Source of the DNA: Roseateles sp.
Lineage (GTDB): Bacteria; Pseudomonadota; Gammaproteobacteria; Burkholderiales; Burkholderiaceae
NCBI GenBank assembly: GCA_019232985.1
Contig: JAFAMW010000009.1
Location: forward strand, 1-19,225
DNA length: 19,225 bases
Reading direction: 5' to 3'
The notes under the pieces are model-generated. The model saw only the letters and a list, made by a program, of their open reading frames with translations. It searched no databases and was not told where the DNA came from. Shown here piece after piece: positions 8,736 through 18,252 of the stretch. The first letter of the stretch is position 1, and the number at the start of each line of letters is the position of its first letter. A program made the position numbers and the translations under genes.

Positions 8736-11071
8736 ACGAGTCCTTCGCGTTCGGCCGCCGCGCGCGGCTGGGACTGCGCGCGCCGGCGCTCGAACTCGCG
8801 CTCGAGCTGAGGCTTGCCCGACAGGTACTGGCGCGGCCATTCCACGCCGGTGAAGCCGATGCGCGCGGCCTCGGTCAGCGTCCAGGCCGGGTTCGCGAGA
8901 TGCGGCCGCGCGACCGCGCACAAGTCGGCGCGCCCGGCCGCGATGATGCTGTTGGCGTGGTCGGCCTCGCTGATCGCGCCGACCGCCATGGTCGCGATGC
9001 CGACCTCGTTGCGCACGCGCTCGGCGAACGGCGTCTGCCACATGCGGCCGTAGACGGGCTTCTCGAGCTTGCTGACCTGGCCCGAGGACACGTCGATCAG
9101 GTCGGCGCCCGCGGCCTTGAAGCGGCGCGCGATCTCGACCGCGTCGTCGGGCGTCGTGCCGCCGTCGACCCAGTCGTGCGCCGAGATCCGCACCGACAGC
9201 GGCCGCCCGGCCGGCCAAACCGCGCGCAGCGCGGCGAAGACCTCGAGCGGGTAGCGCAGGCGGTTCTCGAGCGGGCCGCCGTACTCGTCGTCGCGCCGGT
9301 TCGTCAGCGGCGAGATAAAGCTCGACAGCAGGTAGCCGTGCGCGCAATGCAGCTCGAGCCAGTCGAAGCCGGCCGCGGCCGCGCGCCGCGCCGCGGCGAC
9401 GAAGTCGGCCTTGACGCGGTCCATGTCGGCGCGCGTCATCGCGCGCGCGACCTGGCTGCGCCCGGCCAGGTATTGCTGCGCGCTCGCGGCGACGAGCGGC
9501 CAGTCCTGGCCCGCCGGCAGCGGCTCGTCGATGCCGTCCCAGGCCACGCGCGTCGCGCCCTTCGCGCCCGCGTGGCCGAGCTGCATCGCGATCTTCGCCG
9601 TGCTGTGCTGGTGGACGAAATCGACGATGCGGCGCCAGCCGGCCGCCTGGGCGTCGTTCCACAGGCCCGGGCAGGCCGGCGTGATGCGCGCGTCGGCGCT
9701 CACGCAGGTCATCTCGGCGAACACCAGGCCCGCGCCGCCGGTCGCACGCGCACCGAGGTGGGCGAGGTGCCAGTCGCCGGGCACGCCGTCGACGCAGGAG
9801 TACTGCGCCATCGGCGAGACGACGACGCGGTTCTTGAGCAGCAGCGCGCCGACGCGCAGCGGCGTGAACATCGGCGGCACGGCCTGGGCGAGGCCGCTCT
9901 TCTCGGCCAGCCATTGCTCGAAGCCGCGCACATAGGCCGGGTCGCGCTCGCGCAGGTTCTCGTGCGAGATGCGCTGCGAGCGCGTGAGCAGCGAGTAAGC
10001 GAACTGCTCGGGCGCGAGGCGCGCGTGGCGCGCGACGTTCTCGAACCATTCGGTCGAGTTGCGCGCGGCGTTCTGGATGCGCAGCACGTCGATCGAGCGC
10101 GCGGCCTCGTAGCGCTGCAAGGCCTCGCCCAGATCGGCGGCGCGGTCGGCCGGGCCGATCTCGGCCGCGAGCGCGATCGCGTCCTCGAGCGCGAGCTTGG
10201 TGCCCGAGCCGATCGAGAAATGCGCGGTATGCGCGGCGTCGCCCATCAGCACGACCGGCGTGCCGTCGGCGCGGCGGTGCACCCAATGCTGGCAGACCAC
10301 GCGCGGGAAGCGCAGCCATTGCGCCGAGCCGCGCAGGTGCGCGGCGTTGGACACGAGCTTCGCGCCGTCGAGCACGCCCGCGAACAGGCGCTCGCAGAAC
10401 GCGATGCCGTCTTCCTTGCTCATGCGCTCGAGGCCCGCGGCCTGCCAGACCGACTCGGGCGTCTCGACGATAAAGGTCGACGCGAGGCCCTGCTCGGCCG
10501 CGTCGAAGCGGTAGGCGTGGGCCTGGAACCAGCCCCATTCGGTCTTCTGGAAGTCGAAGGTGAACGCGTCGAAGCGTTTGCTCGTGCCGAGCCACACGAA
10601 GCGGCAATGGCGCAGGTCGACGTCGGGCGCGTAGCTCGCCGCGTATTTCTCGCGCACGCGGCTGTTCAGGCCGTCGGCTGCGACGATCAGATCGGCTTCT
10701 ATGCCCTCGTCGTCACCGACTTCGGCGCCGAAGCGCAGGTCGACGCCGAGCTCGCGGCAGCGCGCCTGGAGGATCGCGAGCAGCTTCATGCGGCCGATGC
10801 CGCAAAAGCCATGACCGCCCGAGCGCATGCGGCGGCCCTCGAAGTGCACGTCGATGTCGTCCCAGTGGTTGAACGCGTCGAGGATCTGCGCGGCCGTGGC
10901 CGGGTCGGCCGCGCGCAGCGCGGCGAGCGTCTGGTCCGAGAACACCACCCCCCAGCCAAAAGTGCTGTCGGCCGCGTTGCGCTCGAGCACCGTGACCTCG
11001 TGGCCCTGCTTGCGCATCAGCAGCGCGAAATAAAGCCCGGCCGGGCCGCCGCCGATGCAGGTGATGCGCAT
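8732..11071 (-). CDS. abmA: 2-aminobenzoyl-CoA monooxygenase/reductase (fused flavin monooxygenase and OYE-like reductase)
   Basis: A 779-residue two-domain flavoenzyme. Residues 1 to about 385 are an FAD aromatic hydroxylase of the salicylate/p-hydroxybenzoate type: [18 protein letters not shown] (6-23) and [18 protein letters not shown] (273-290). Residues about 398-750 are an FMN old-yellow-enzyme barrel: [33 protein letters not shown] with the His575/His578/Tyr580 pattern, and [10 protein letters not shown]. Azoarcus evansii ACMR has this architecture. It hydroxylates 2-aminobenzoyl-CoA at C5 and then reduces the ring without cleavage. Databases often label such proteins salicylyl-CoA 5-hydroxylase. 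The aminobenzoyl substrate here rests on context. ATG 11071 is chosen over upstream codons because GGAGGAGA lies just before it and the FAD motif begins five residues in. Confidence 0.9.
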   Translation of the reverse strand: MRITCIGGGPAGLYFALLMRKQGHEVTVLERNAADSTFGWGVVFSDQTLAALRAADPATAAQILDAFNHWDDIDVHFEGRRMRSGGHGFCGIGRMKLLAILQARCRELGVDLRFGAEVGDDEGIEADLIVAADGLNSRVREKYAASYAPDVDLRHCRFVWLGTSKRFDAFTFDFQKTEWGWFQAHAYRFDAAEQGLASTFIVETPESVWQAAGLERMSKEDGIAFCERLFAGVLDGAKLVSNAAHLRGSAQWLRFPRVVCQHWVHRRADGTPVVLMGDAAHTAHFSIGSGTKLALEDAIALAAEIGPADRAADLGEALQRYEAARSIDVLRIQNAARNSTEWFENVARHARLAPEQFAYSLLTRSQRISHENLRERDPAYVRGFEQWLAEKSGLAQAVPPMFTPLRVGALLLKNRVVVSPMAQYSCVDGVPGDWHLAHLGARATGGAGLVFAEMTCVSADARITPACPGLWNDAQAAGWRRIVDFVHQHSTAKIAMQLGHAGAKGATRVAWDGIDEPLPAGQDWPLVAASAQQYLAGRSQVARAMTRADMDRVKADFVAAARRAAAAGFDWLELHCAHGYLLSSFISPLTNRRDDEYGGPLENRLRYPLEVFAALRAVWPAGRPLSVRISAHDWVDGGTTPDDAVEIARRFKAAGADLIDVSSGQVSKLEKPVYGRMWQTPFAERVRNEVGIATMAVGAISEADHANSIIAAGRADLCAVARPHLANPAWTLTEAARIGFTGVEWPRQYLSGKPQLEREFERRRAQSQPRAAAEREGLV

Positions 11072-11096
11072 GGCCTGTCTCCTCCGTGTCGGGCAA

Positions 11097-11125
11097 ACTT
11101 TAGGCATCGATAGTTTAGATGTCAA
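11097..11125 (-). promoter_or_regulatory. Sigma70-like promoter of the anthraniloyl-CoA operon
   Basis: On the minus strand a perfect -35 box TTGACA (11120-11125) is followed by a 17-base spacer and the -10 box TAAAGT (11097-11102, 4 of 6 consensus bases). Transcription would start near 11090, leaving a leader of about 20 bases that holds the GGAGGAGA ribosome-binding site. This is the only recognisable promoter for the nine downstream genes. Confidence 0.7.
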
Positions 11126-11130
11126 GTAAA
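11114..11130. promoter_or_regulatory. Candidate MarR operator overlapping the -35 box
   Basis: A 17-bp imperfect palindrome, TTTAGATGTCAAGTAAA, has arms TTTA/TAAA and an inner TGnCA core. It covers the -35 box exactly. Size, AT-rich arms and position suit a MarR dimer that would block RNA polymerase. The link to the operon's own MarR protein is inference. A second short inverted pair, AAACT/AGTTT (11095-11116), overlaps the -10 region. Confidence 0.45.
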
Positions 11131-11136
11131 TGGGCG

Positions 11137-11165
11137 AAAAAGGGCACGCCCCGCAGGACGCGCCC
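11137..11165 (-). terminator. Intrinsic terminator of the EF-G paralogue gene
   Basis: On the minus strand a 10-bp stem (11142-11151 paired with 11156-11165, two G-U pairs) with a 4-base loop is followed directly by TTTTT (11137-11141). It starts about 30 bp after the EF-G stop codon and ends a dozen bases before the -35 box of the next operon, insulating the two units. Confidence 0.85.
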
Positions 11166-11194
11166 GCCCCTCGCTCTTTCACTCGCGGCGACGC

Positions 11195-13255
11195 TCAGGC
11201 CGCGACGAGCTCGCGCGCGACCGGCGCGTAGCGCTCGAAGTGCATCGAGTACTGCGCGCGGCCCGACGACAGCGCGCGCAGCGCGCCGATATAGCCGAAC
11301 ATGCGCGCGAGCGGCACCTCGGCCTCGACCGCGAGTGCGAGGCCGCGTGCGTCGCGCTGGTTCTGCGCGAGCACCTGGCCGCGGCGGCGGTGCAGGTCGC
11401 CGATCACGTCGCCGAGGTAGTCGGCCGGCGTGATCACCTCGACGGCCATCACGGGCTCGAGCAGCTCGGTGCCGGCCTCGGCGAGCGCCTGTTTGAGCGC
11501 ATGCGCGGCCGCGAGTTCGAACGCAAGCGCCGACGAGTCGCGCTCGTGGAACGCGCCGTCGAGCAGCACGGCCTCGAAGTCGACGAGCGGCCAGCCCTCG
11601 GGTCCGCCGGCCTGCGCCGCGCGGCGCAGGCCCTGCTCGACCGCAGGCACGAACTCGCGCGGGATCGCGCCGCCGGCGATGCGGCTTTCGAAGCGCAGGC
11701 CCTCGCCGCGCGGCAGCGGGCGCAGGCTTAAGTAAACCTCGGCGAACTGGCCGGGACCGCCGCTCTGCTTCTTGTGCTGGTAGCGGACCTCGACCGCGCG
11801 CGCGAGCGTCGTGCGGTACGCCACCTGCGGACGGCCCGCGCTGAGCGCGACGCCGGTGCGCTGGCGCAGCTTCTCGAGGCTGACCTCGAGCTGCAGCTCG
11901 CCCATGCCGGACAGGATCATCTGGCCGCTCTCGGCGTCCTGCGTGAGCTTCAGGCTCGGGTCCTCGCGCAGCAGCGCCTGCAGGCCCTTCGCGACGGCCG
12001 GCAGATCCGCCCGCTCCCTGGCCTCCACCGCGAGGTGGATCACGGGCTCGGGCGTCGCGATGGTCTCGAGCCTCACGGGCGCGGCCGGGTCGGCCAGGGT
12101 CTGGCCGGTCAGCACGTCCTTGAGCCCGACGACGGCGGCGATATCGCCGGCCTCGAGGGCCTCGCGCTCGACGCGCTGGTCCGCGTGGATCTCGTACAGG
12201 CGCGACACGCGCTCGGTCTTGCCGGTCGCGGTGTTGAGCACGACATCGCCGCGGTTCAGGCGGCCGCGGTACACGCGCACGAAGGTCAGCGTGCCGTGCT
12301 CGTCGGCGACGAGCTTGAACGCGAGCGCCGCGAACGGGCCTTCGCCGCGCAGACCGTCGGCATCCGTGATGTCGTGCGGCGCGGGCAGGTAGTCGACGAC
12401 CGCGTCGAGCAGCGGCTCGACGCCGCGGTTCTTGAACGCCGAACCCGCGAGCGCGGGCACGAGCGCGCCGGCCAGCGTCGCACGGCGCAGCGCCGCGCGC
12501 AGCAGGGCCTCGCCGGGCTCGGTGCCGTCGAGATAGGCGCTCAGCACGGCCTCGTCGTGGTCGGCCAGCGCTTCGATCAGCTTCGCGCGCCATAGCGCGG
12601 CCGGGCCTTGCAGCTCGGCCGGGATGGCCAGGACCTGCGGCGGCTCGCGCGCGTCGTCGTGCGCCCAGACGAGCGCGCGCTGCGCGATCAGGTCGACCAC
12701 GCCGCGGAACCCGGCTTCGGCGCCGATCGGCAGCTGCACGGGCACGGCGCGCGCGCCGAGGCGCTCGTCGATCATCGCGACGACGCGCAGGAAGTCGGCG
12801 CCCGCGCGGTCGAGCTTGTTGATGAAGGCGACGCGCGGCACGCGGTACTCGTCGGCGAGGCGCCAGTTGGTCTCGCTCTGCGGCTCGACGCCGGCGACGC
12901 CGTCGAACACGACGACCGCACCGTCGAGCACGCGCAGGCTGCGCCGCACCTCGATGTTGAAGTCGATGTGTCCGGGCGTGTCGATCAGGTTGATCTGCGT
13001 GGCAGCGCCGTCGCGGCGCCAGTGCACGGTCGTCGCGGCGCTGTTGATCGTGATGCCGCGCGCGCGTTCCTGCGGGTCGAAGTCCATCTGCGTCGTGCCG
13101 TCGTGCACTTCGCCGATGCGGTGGCTTTCGCCGCTATAGAACAGGATGCGTTCGGTCGTCGTCGTCTTGCCGGCGTCGACATGGGCGATCACGCCGATAT
13201 TGCGCAGGGCGCGCGTGGCGTTGGAGCGAGGGGGCTTGCTGGTCTTCGAGTTCAT
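11195..13255 (-). CDS. fusA: Elongation factor G paralogue (translocation GTPase)
   Basis: A 686-residue EF-G, slightly shorter than the usual 700. EF-G drives ribosomal translocation using GTP. GTPase motifs: AHVDAGKTT (24-32), RGITI (66-70), DTPGHIDF with catalytic His96 (92-99), NKLD (146-149). Later domains include [41 protein letters not shown] (domain IV, His kept) and [22 protein letters not shown] (domain V). Switch I reads [19 protein letters not shown] where the housekeeping protein usually has MDWMEQEQERGITITSAAT. With no rpsL, rpsG or tuf nearby, this suggests a second, stand-alone EF-G copy. ATG 13255 has an AAGGA site 9 bases upstream, and homology starts soon after it. Whether it acts in translocation, recycling or stress is not visible. 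Confidence 0.9.
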   Translation of the reverse strand: MNSKTSKPPRSNATRALRNIGVIAHVDAGKTTTTERILFYSGESHRIGEVHDGTTQMDFDPQERARGITINSAATTVHWRRDGAATQINLIDTPGHIDFNIEVRRSLRVLDGAVVVFDGVAGVEPQSETNWRLADEYRVPRVAFINKLDRAGADFLRVVAMIDERLGARAVPVQLPIGAEAGFRGVVDLIAQRALVWAHDDAREPPQVLAIPAELQGPAALWRAKLIEALADHDEAVLSAYLDGTEPGEALLRAALRRATLAGALVPALAGSAFKNRGVEPLLDAVVDYLPAPHDITDADGLRGEGPFAALAFKLVADEHGTLTFVRVYRGRLNRGDVVLNTATGKTERVSRLYEIHADQRVEREALEAGDIAAVVGLKDVLTGQTLADPAAPVRLETIATPEPVIHLAVEARERADLPAVAKGLQALLREDPSLKLTQDAESGQMILSGMGELQLEVSLEKLRQRTGVALSAGRPQVAYRTTLARAVEVRYQHKKQSGGPGQFAEVYLSLRPLPRGEGLRFESRIAGGAIPREFVPAVEQGLRRAAQAGGPEGWPLVDFEAVLLDGAFHERDSSALAFELAAAHALKQALAEAGTELLEPVMAVEVITPADYLGDVIGDLHRRRGQVLAQNQRDARGLALAVEAEVPLARMFGYIGALRALSSGRAQYSMHFERYAPVARELVAA

Positions 13256-13564
13256 GGTGAGGATCCTTGTCTGGCGACGCCAGGCAGGACCACCCACCCG
13301 GCGTCAGGAGCCGTGCCGAATGCCGCCGGAGCGGTGAACCCTTGGAATGGACGGGCGCACGCAAGCATCGCTCCGGCGCTGCGGAATCGTGGCGATGAGC
13401 TTGTCGTAGGTACGCATGTGCGCAATGATCGTCGAGCACCCCAGATGGGCACAAGCGCGCGGATCGCAAGAGACCGTTGACGAAATCGGTTCAGTTGGAA
13501 ATAACCGACACCACGCGCCGACGCCCGCTGCTAAGGTGCGCGCCGATTCGAGAGGACGCCATCC
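13256..13564. other. Divergent intergenic region between the EF-G gene and kynB
   Basis: About 309 bp with no convincing gene. It holds the ribosome-binding sites of both flanking genes, a candidate kynB promoter (listed separately), a 10-bp inverted repeat CGCCGGAGCG/CGCTCCGGCG (13324-13333 and 13369-13378, 35-base spacer), and CGCA-TG-TGCG at 13413-13422. An Lrp-type regulator (KynR) often sits beside kynBUA in other proteobacteria. None is encoded here. I see no clear promoter for the EF-G gene. Confidence 0.6.
13477..13505 (+). promoter_or_regulatory. Candidate promoter of kynBUA
   Basis: TTGACG (13477-13482, 5 of 6 consensus bases), a 17-base spacer and AATAAC (13500-13505, 4 of 6) lie about 60 bp before the kynB ATG. 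The surrounding sequence is locally more AT-rich than the genes. Confidence 0.5.
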
Positions 13565-14188
13565 ATGAAGAGGCTCTGGGACATCTCGCCGCTGGTGAGC
13601 CCCGACGCACCGATATTCCCCGGCGACGAGCCCTATGCGCTGCGCTGGACCGCGCAGCTCGCGCCCGACTGCCCGGTGAATCTCAGCGCGATCACGATGT
13701 CGCCGCATGTCGGGGCGCACGCGGACGCGCCGCTGCATTACGGCAATGCGCAGGCCGCGATCGCCGGCGTCGGCCTCGACGCCTACCTCGGCCCCTGCCG
13801 CGTAATCCACGCGCTCGCGTGCGGGCCGCTGATCCGCGTCGAGCACCTCGCGCACGCGGCCGCCGGCCTGCCGGCGCGCGTGCTCGTGCGCACCTGCCGC
13901 CACGCCGATACGCAGTGGAACCCCGACTTCACGGCCTACGCGCCCGAGACCGTTGAGTGGCTCGCCGCCCGGGGCGTGCAGCTGATCGGCCTGGACACGC
14001 CCTCGGTCGACCCGGCGACGAGCAAGTCGCTCGACAGCCACCAGCGCCTGCTGCGCCTGAACCTGCGCGTGCTCGAGAACCTCGTGCTCGACGAGGTCCC
14101 CGAGGGCGACTACGAGCTGATCGCCCTGCCCCTGAAACTCGCCGGCGCCTGCGCGTCGCCGGTCCGCGCCGTGCTGCGCGAGCTGTAA
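13565..14188 (+). CDS. kynB: Kynurenine formamidase (arylformamidase)
   Basis: A 207-residue metal-dependent hydrolase of the cyclase-like family, full length. It cleaves N-formyl-L-kynurenine to L-kynurenine and formate. The metal-binding signature [12 protein letters not shown] gives His48, His52 and Asp54. Further ligands are expected at His159 (in LDSHQR) and Glu171 (in ENLVL), matching the layout of characterised bacterial KynB enzymes. An AGAGGA ribosome-binding site lies 8 bases upstream of the ATG. It is the first gene of kynBUA. The next start lies 8 bp past its stop. Confidence 0.96.
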   Translation: MKRLWDISPLVSPDAPIFPGDEPYALRWTAQLAPDCPVNLSAITMSPHVGAHADAPLHYGNAQAAIAGVGLDAYLGPCRVIHALACGPLIRVEHLAHAAAGLPARVLVRTCRHADTQWNPDFTAYAPETVEWLAARGVQLIGLDTPSVDPATSKSLDSHQRLLRLNLRVLENLVLDEVPEGDYELIALPLKLAGACASPVRAVLREL

Positions 14189-14196
14189 AGCCCGTC

Positions 14197-15495
14197 ATGA
14201 TGAACCGCCACGACTTCGAAGCCCTCGACGCGCAGGACCCGCTGCGCCCCCTGAAGAAGCAGTTCGTGCTGCCGCCCGGCATGGTCTACCTCGACGGCAA
14301 CTCGCTCGGCGCCCAGCCCTTCGAGACGGCCGAGCGCGTGCGCGCGGTCGTCGAGGACGAGTGGGGCGCAGGCCTGATCAAGAGCTGGAACGACGCGGGC
14401 TGGATCTCGCTGCCCCAGCGCGTCGGCGACAAGATCGCGCGGCTGATCGGCGCCAGGCCCGGCGAAGTGATCGTCGCCGACTCGACCTCGCTGAACATGT
14501 ACAAGGTGCTGTCCGCGGCGCTCGCCGAGGTGCAGGGCCGCGACGCCGCGCGCCGCGTGGTCGTCTCCGAGCGCAGCAACTTCCCGACCGACCTCTATAT
14601 CGCGCAAAGCGTCGCGCGCCAGCATGGCTGCGAGCTGCGGCTCGTCGAAGCGCCCGGGCAGATCCCGGCCGCGCTCGACGCGACGACGGCCGTGCTGATG
14701 CTGACCGAGGTCAACTACCGCACCGGCGCGCGCCACGACATGCGCGCGCTTACGGCCGCGGCCCACGCGGCCGGCGCGCTCGCGGTCTGGGACCTGTGCC
14801 ATTCGGCCGGCGCGATCGAGGTCGACCTGCACGGCGCCGACGCCGACTTCGCGGTCGGCTGCGGCTACAAATATCTGAACGGCGGCCCCGGCGCGCCGGC
14901 CTTCGTCTGGGCCCACCCGCGCCACGCCGAACGCTTCGAGCAGCCCCTGTCGGGCTGGCTCGGCCACGCGGCGCCGTTCGACTTCACGCCCGACTACCGG
15001 CCCGCCGCCGGCGTATCCCGTTATATCTGCGGCACGCCGGCGATCCTCGCGACGGCCGCGCTCGAATGCGGCGTCGACACCCTGCTCGCGGCCGAGAAGC
15101 TCGGCGGCATGCCGGCGCTGCGCGCAAAGTCGCTCGCGCTGACCGAGCGCTTCGCGGCGCTCGCCGAGTCGCGCTGCGGCCGTTTCGGCGTGCGCGTCGT
15201 GTCGCCGCGCGAGGCCGAGCGGCGCGGCAGCCAGGTCTGCCTCGCGCTCGACGCGCCGCTGCAGGAAGCCGGCTACGCGGTGATCCAGGCCCTGATCGCG
15301 CGCGGCGTGATCGGCGACTTCCGCAGGGGCGACCCCGAGCGTCTCGACGCCGTGCCGCATATCCTGCGCTTCGGCTTCACGCCGCTGTACATCGGCTTCA
15401 GCGAAGTCTGGGACGCCGTCGAGCAGCTGCACCAGGTGCTCGCGAGCGAGGAGTGGCGCGCGCCGCGCTTCGCGCGCAAGGGGCCCGTGACATGA
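14197..15495 (+). CDS. kynU: Kynureninase
   Basis: A 432-residue PLP-dependent aminotransferase-fold enzyme that splits L-kynurenine into anthranilate and L-alanine. Visible signatures: YLDGNSLG (31-38), DSTSLNMYK (95-103), SNFPTDLYI (127-135), [12 protein letters not shown] (171-182), WDLCHSAGA (198-206) with the pyridine-contacting Asp199 and His202, and the Schiff-base Lys225 in [12 protein letters not shown]. Length and motifs are normal throughout. Two adjacent ATG codons exist. The first is taken, and both lie 8-11 bp after the kynB stop with only a weak ribosome-binding site, suggesting coupling. Its product is the presumed substrate of the CoA ligase on the opposite strand. The stop overlaps the kynA start (ATGA). 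Confidence 0.97.
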   Translation: MMNRHDFEALDAQDPLRPLKKQFVLPPGMVYLDGNSLGAQPFETAERVRAVVEDEWGAGLIKSWNDAGWISLPQRVGDKIARLIGARPGEVIVADSTSLNMYKVLSAALAEVQGRDAARRVVVSERSNFPTDLYIAQSVARQHGCELRLVEAPGQIPAALDATTAVLMLTEVNYRTGARHDMRALTAAAHAAGALAVWDLCHSAGAIEVDLHGADADFAVGCGYKYLNGGPGAPAFVWAHPRHAERFEQPLSGWLGHAAPFDFTPDYRPAAGVSRYICGTPAILATAALECGVDTLLAAEKLGGMPALRAKSLALTERFAALAESRCGRFGVRVVSPREAERRGSQVCLALDAPLQEAGYAVIQALIARGVIGDFRRGDPERLDAVPHILRFGFTPLYIGFSEVWDAVEQLHQVLASEEWRAPRFARKGPVT

Positions 15496-16337
15496 GCGAA
15501 AGCGCCGGCGAAAAAATCGTCGCGGAAGAAAAGGCTCAACTGGACTTCTCGAAGGACATGAGCTACGGCGACTACCTGCACCTCGACGCCATCCTCGGCG
15601 CCCAGCACCCGCTCTCGCCCGAGCACAACGAGATGCTGTTCATTGTCCAGCACCAGACCTCCGAGCTCTGGATGAAGCTGATGCTGCACGAGCTCCAGGC
15701 CGCGATCGCGAACGTCGCGGCCGACCGCCTGCCCGAGGCGTTCAAGATGCTCGCGCGCGTGTCGCGCATCATGGAGCAGCTCGTCCACGCCTGGGACGTG
15801 CTCGCGACGATGACGCCGCCCGAGTACACGGCGATCCGCCCTTACCTCGCGAACAGCAGCGGCTTCCAGAGCGCGCAGTACCGGCGCATCGAGTTCCTGC
15901 TCGGCAACAAGAACGCGGCGATGCTCAAGCCCCACGCGCACCGCCCCGACCTGCTCGCCGAGGTCGAGGCGGCGCTGCGCGCGCCGAGCCTTTACGACGA
16001 GGCGCTGCGCCTGCTCGCGCGGCGCGGCGTCACCGTGCCTGCCCACGCGCTCGAGCGCGACTGGACCCAGGCGCGCGCGCCCGACGACGGCGTCAAGGCT
16101 GCCTGGCTCGAGGTCTACCGCGAGCCGAACCGGCATTGGGACCTGTACCAGATGGGCGAGGAGCTCGTCGACCTCGATGACGCGTTCCGGCTCTGGCGCT
16201 TCCGGCACGTGACGACGGTCGAGCGCGTGATCGGCTTCAAGCGCGGCACCGGCGGCACCGGCGGCGTCAGCTATCTGCGCAAGATGCTCGACGTCGTGCT
16301 GTTCCCCGAGCTCTGGGCGCTGCGCACCGAGCTTTAA
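15492..16337 (+). CDS. kynA: Tryptophan 2,3-dioxygenase
   Basis: A 281-residue haem enzyme that inserts O2 into the indole ring of L-tryptophan to give N-formylkynurenine, the committed step of the kynurenine route. Active-site features of bacterial TDO are present: [19 protein letters not shown] with His54, TAIRPYL with Arg116, [20 protein letters not shown], proximal haem ligand His239 in [23 protein letters not shown], and Thr253 in the GTGGTGG loop. The ATG overlaps the kynU stop by ATGA. The order kynB-kynU-kynA places the first enzyme last, as is common in proteobacteria. Confidence 0.97.
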   Translation: MSESAGEKIVAEEKAQLDFSKDMSYGDYLHLDAILGAQHPLSPEHNEMLFIVQHQTSELWMKLMLHELQAAIANVAADRLPEAFKMLARVSRIMEQLVHAWDVLATMTPPEYTAIRPYLANSSGFQSAQYRRIEFLLGNKNAAMLKPHAHRPDLLAEVEAALRAPSLYDEALRLLARRGVTVPAHALERDWTQARAPDDGVKAAWLEVYREPNRHWDLYQMGEELVDLDDAFRLWRFRHVTTVERVIGFKRGTGGTGGVSYLRKMLDVVLFPELWALRTEL

Positions 16338-16391
16338 AATCGCGGCTTCGCGCTACCGCGCCCGCCGCTCCGCTCAAGAGGCCCCGCCACC

Positions 16392-18206
16392 ATGGACATC
16401 GCCACCAATCCCCACCGCCTGCGCATCGACCAGCTGCGCGACGCCCTCAAGGCGTCCGGCGCGCACGGCGTGCTCGTGCCCTCGGCCGACCCGCACCTGT
16501 CCGAGTACCTGCCGGGCCGCTGGCAGGGCCGCGAATGGTTCAGCGGCTTCACGGGCTCGATGGGCACGCTCGTCGTGACGCTCAAGGAGGCCGTGCTGTT
16601 CGCCGACAGCCGCTATTGGTCGCAGGCCGAGCGCGAGCTCGCGGGCAGCGGCATCGAGCTGTTCAAGATCCCGACCGGCGCGGCGACCCACCATATCGAC
16701 TGGATCGCGAGCCACCTCGCGCGCGGCGAGACGCTCGCGGTCGACGGCCAGGTGCTCGGCCTCGCCCAGGCTCAAGCGCTGCAGGCCGCGCTCGAGCGTG
16801 CCGGCATCGCGCTGCAAAGCCACGCCGACCCGCTGCTCGCGGCCTGGGACGGTCGCCCGGCCCTGCCGGCCGCGGCCGTCTACGAACACCTGCCGCCCGA
16901 GGCCGTCGTGACGCGCGCGGCCAAGCTCGCCCAGGTTCGTGCGGCGATGGCCGCGGTCGGCGCGAGCCATCATTTCGTGTCCACCGTCGACGACATCGGC
17001 TGGCTGCTGAACCTGCGCGGCGCCGACGTCGACTACAACCCGGTCTTCCTCGCCCACGTGCTGCTCGACGCGCGCGGCGCGACGCTGTTCGTCGGCGCCG
17101 GCAAGGTCGACGCGGCGCTCGCCGCGCGGCTCGCGGCCGATGGCGTCGCCGTCGCGCCTTACGCCGACGCGGCCAAGGCGCTCGGCGCGCTGCCGGCCGA
17201 CGCTGTGCTGCTGCTCGACCCGCGGCGCGTGACGCTGGGCCTGCGCGAGGCCGTGCCGATGGCGGTGCGCGTCGTCGAGCGCATCAACCCGAGCACGCTC
17301 GCGAAGAGCCGCAAGACGGCGGCCGAGGCCGAGTTCGTGCGCGAGGCGATGGCCGAGGACGGCGCCGCGATGTGCGAGTTCTACGCACGCTTCGAGGCCG
17401 CGCTCGCGCGCGGCGAGAAGCTCTCGGAGCTGACCGTCGACGCCTGGCTCAGCGCCGAGCGCGCCAAGCGCAGCGGCTTCAAGGGCCTGTCGTTCCCGAC
17501 GATCGCGGGCTTCAACGCGAACGGCGCGATGCCGCATTACCGCGCGAGCGAAGATTCGTTCGCGTGGATCGCTGGCGACGGCCTGCTGCTGATCGACTCG
17601 GGCGCCCAGTACCTGGGCGGCACGACCGACATCACGCGGGTCTGGCCGATCGGCCAGGTCTCGGCCGCGCAGAAGCGCGACTACACGCTCGTGCTCAAGG
17701 GCATGATCGGCCTGTCGGTCGCGGTGTTCCCGCGCGGCACGCTGAGCCCGATGCTCGACGCGTTCGCGCGCCTGCCGCTGTGGCAGCAGGGCCTCGACTA
17801 CGGCCACGGCACGGGCCATGGCGTCGGCTACTTCATGAACGTGCACGAAGGCCCGCAAAGCATCTCCAAGGCCGTGCCCGACGCGAACATGGCGATGGAG
17901 CCCGGCATGATCACCTCGAACGAGCCGGGCCTGTACCGGCCCGGCCAATGGGGCGTTCGCATCGAGAACCTCGTGCTCAACGTGCCGAAGACGACGGCCG
18001 AGAACGATCAGTTCGGCGAGATGCTCGCGTTCGAGACGCTCACGCTGTGCCCGATCGACACGCGCTGCATCGATCGTGCGCTGCTGCGTGCGGACGAGGT
18101 CGAGTGGCTCAACGCGTATCACGCGGTCGTGCGCGAGCGCCTCGCGCCGCGCGTGGCGGGTGCCGCGCTGGCGTGGCTCAACGAGCGGACTGAAGCGCTG
18201 GTTTGA
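16392..18206 (+). CDS. Three-domain Xaa-Pro aminopeptidase (M24B, cytosolic aminopeptidase P type)
   Basis: A 604-residue metallopeptidase that removes an N-terminal residue preceding proline. It has two creatinase-like N-terminal domains (about 1-310: SADPHLSEYLPGRW, FTGSMGTLVV, FADSRYWSQAERE; then SHHFVSTVDDIGWLLNLRG) and a pita-bread catalytic domain (about 315-604). The dimetal ligands are Asp402, Asp413 (GGTTDITR), His476 (GHGTGHGVG), Glu511 (NEPGLY) and Glu525 (RIENLV). His382 and His485 are the usual catalytic histidines. Length and arrangement resemble eukaryotic XPNPEP1 more than the shorter E. coli PepP. No signal peptide is seen. It starts 54 bp after kynA and may be co-transcribed, but a functional link to tryptophan is not evident. 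Confidence 0.94.
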   Translation: MDIATNPHRLRIDQLRDALKASGAHGVLVPSADPHLSEYLPGRWQGREWFSGFTGSMGTLVVTLKEAVLFADSRYWSQAERELAGSGIELFKIPTGAATHHIDWIASHLARGETLAVDGQVLGLAQAQALQAALERAGIALQSHADPLLAAWDGRPALPAAAVYEHLPPEAVVTRAAKLAQVRAAMAAVGASHHFVSTVDDIGWLLNLRGADVDYNPVFLAHVLLDARGATLFVGAGKVDAALAARLAADGVAVAPYADAAKALGALPADAVLLLDPRRVTLGLREAVPMAVRVVERINPSTLAKSRKTAAEAEFVREAMAEDGAAMCEFYARFEAALARGEKLSELTVDAWLSAERAKRSGFKGLSFPTIAGFNANGAMPHYRASEDSFAWIAGDGLLLIDSGAQYLGGTTDITRVWPIGQVSAAQKRDYTLVLKGMIGLSVAVFPRGTLSPMLDAFARLPLWQQGLDYGHGTGHGVGYFMNVHEGPQSISKAVPDANMAMEPGMITSNEPGLYRPGQWGVRIENLVLNVPKTTAENDQFGEMLAFETLTLCPIDTRCIDRALLRADEVEWLNAYHAVVRERLAPRVAGAALAWLNERTEALV

Positions 18207-18252
18207 GCCTTTGCTGGGCGGGTGCGGAGCCCGTACTGCGAAGACCGAGCGA

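Noticed and set aside
8900..11113. 737-codon plus-strand open frame opposite the monooxygenase/reductase
   Set aside because: Low-complexity composition and no motif; the minus strand here has unambiguous FAD and OYE signatures.
13304..13417. 37-codon minus-strand ORF (starting MRTYDKLIATIPQ) in the kynB/EF-G intergenic region
   Set aside because: No ribosome-binding site precedes the ATG and I recognise no family, so coding cannot be supported over chance.
14110..15432. Long minus-strand open frame opposite kynU
   Set aside because: The real kynureninase, with all its motifs, occupies the plus strand. The antisense frame shows no recognisable domain.
16341..16360. CGCGG/CCGCG pair between kynA and the aminopeptidase gene as a terminator
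   Set aside because: Only 5 bp with a 10-base loop and no T-run; too weak in such GC-rich sequence.
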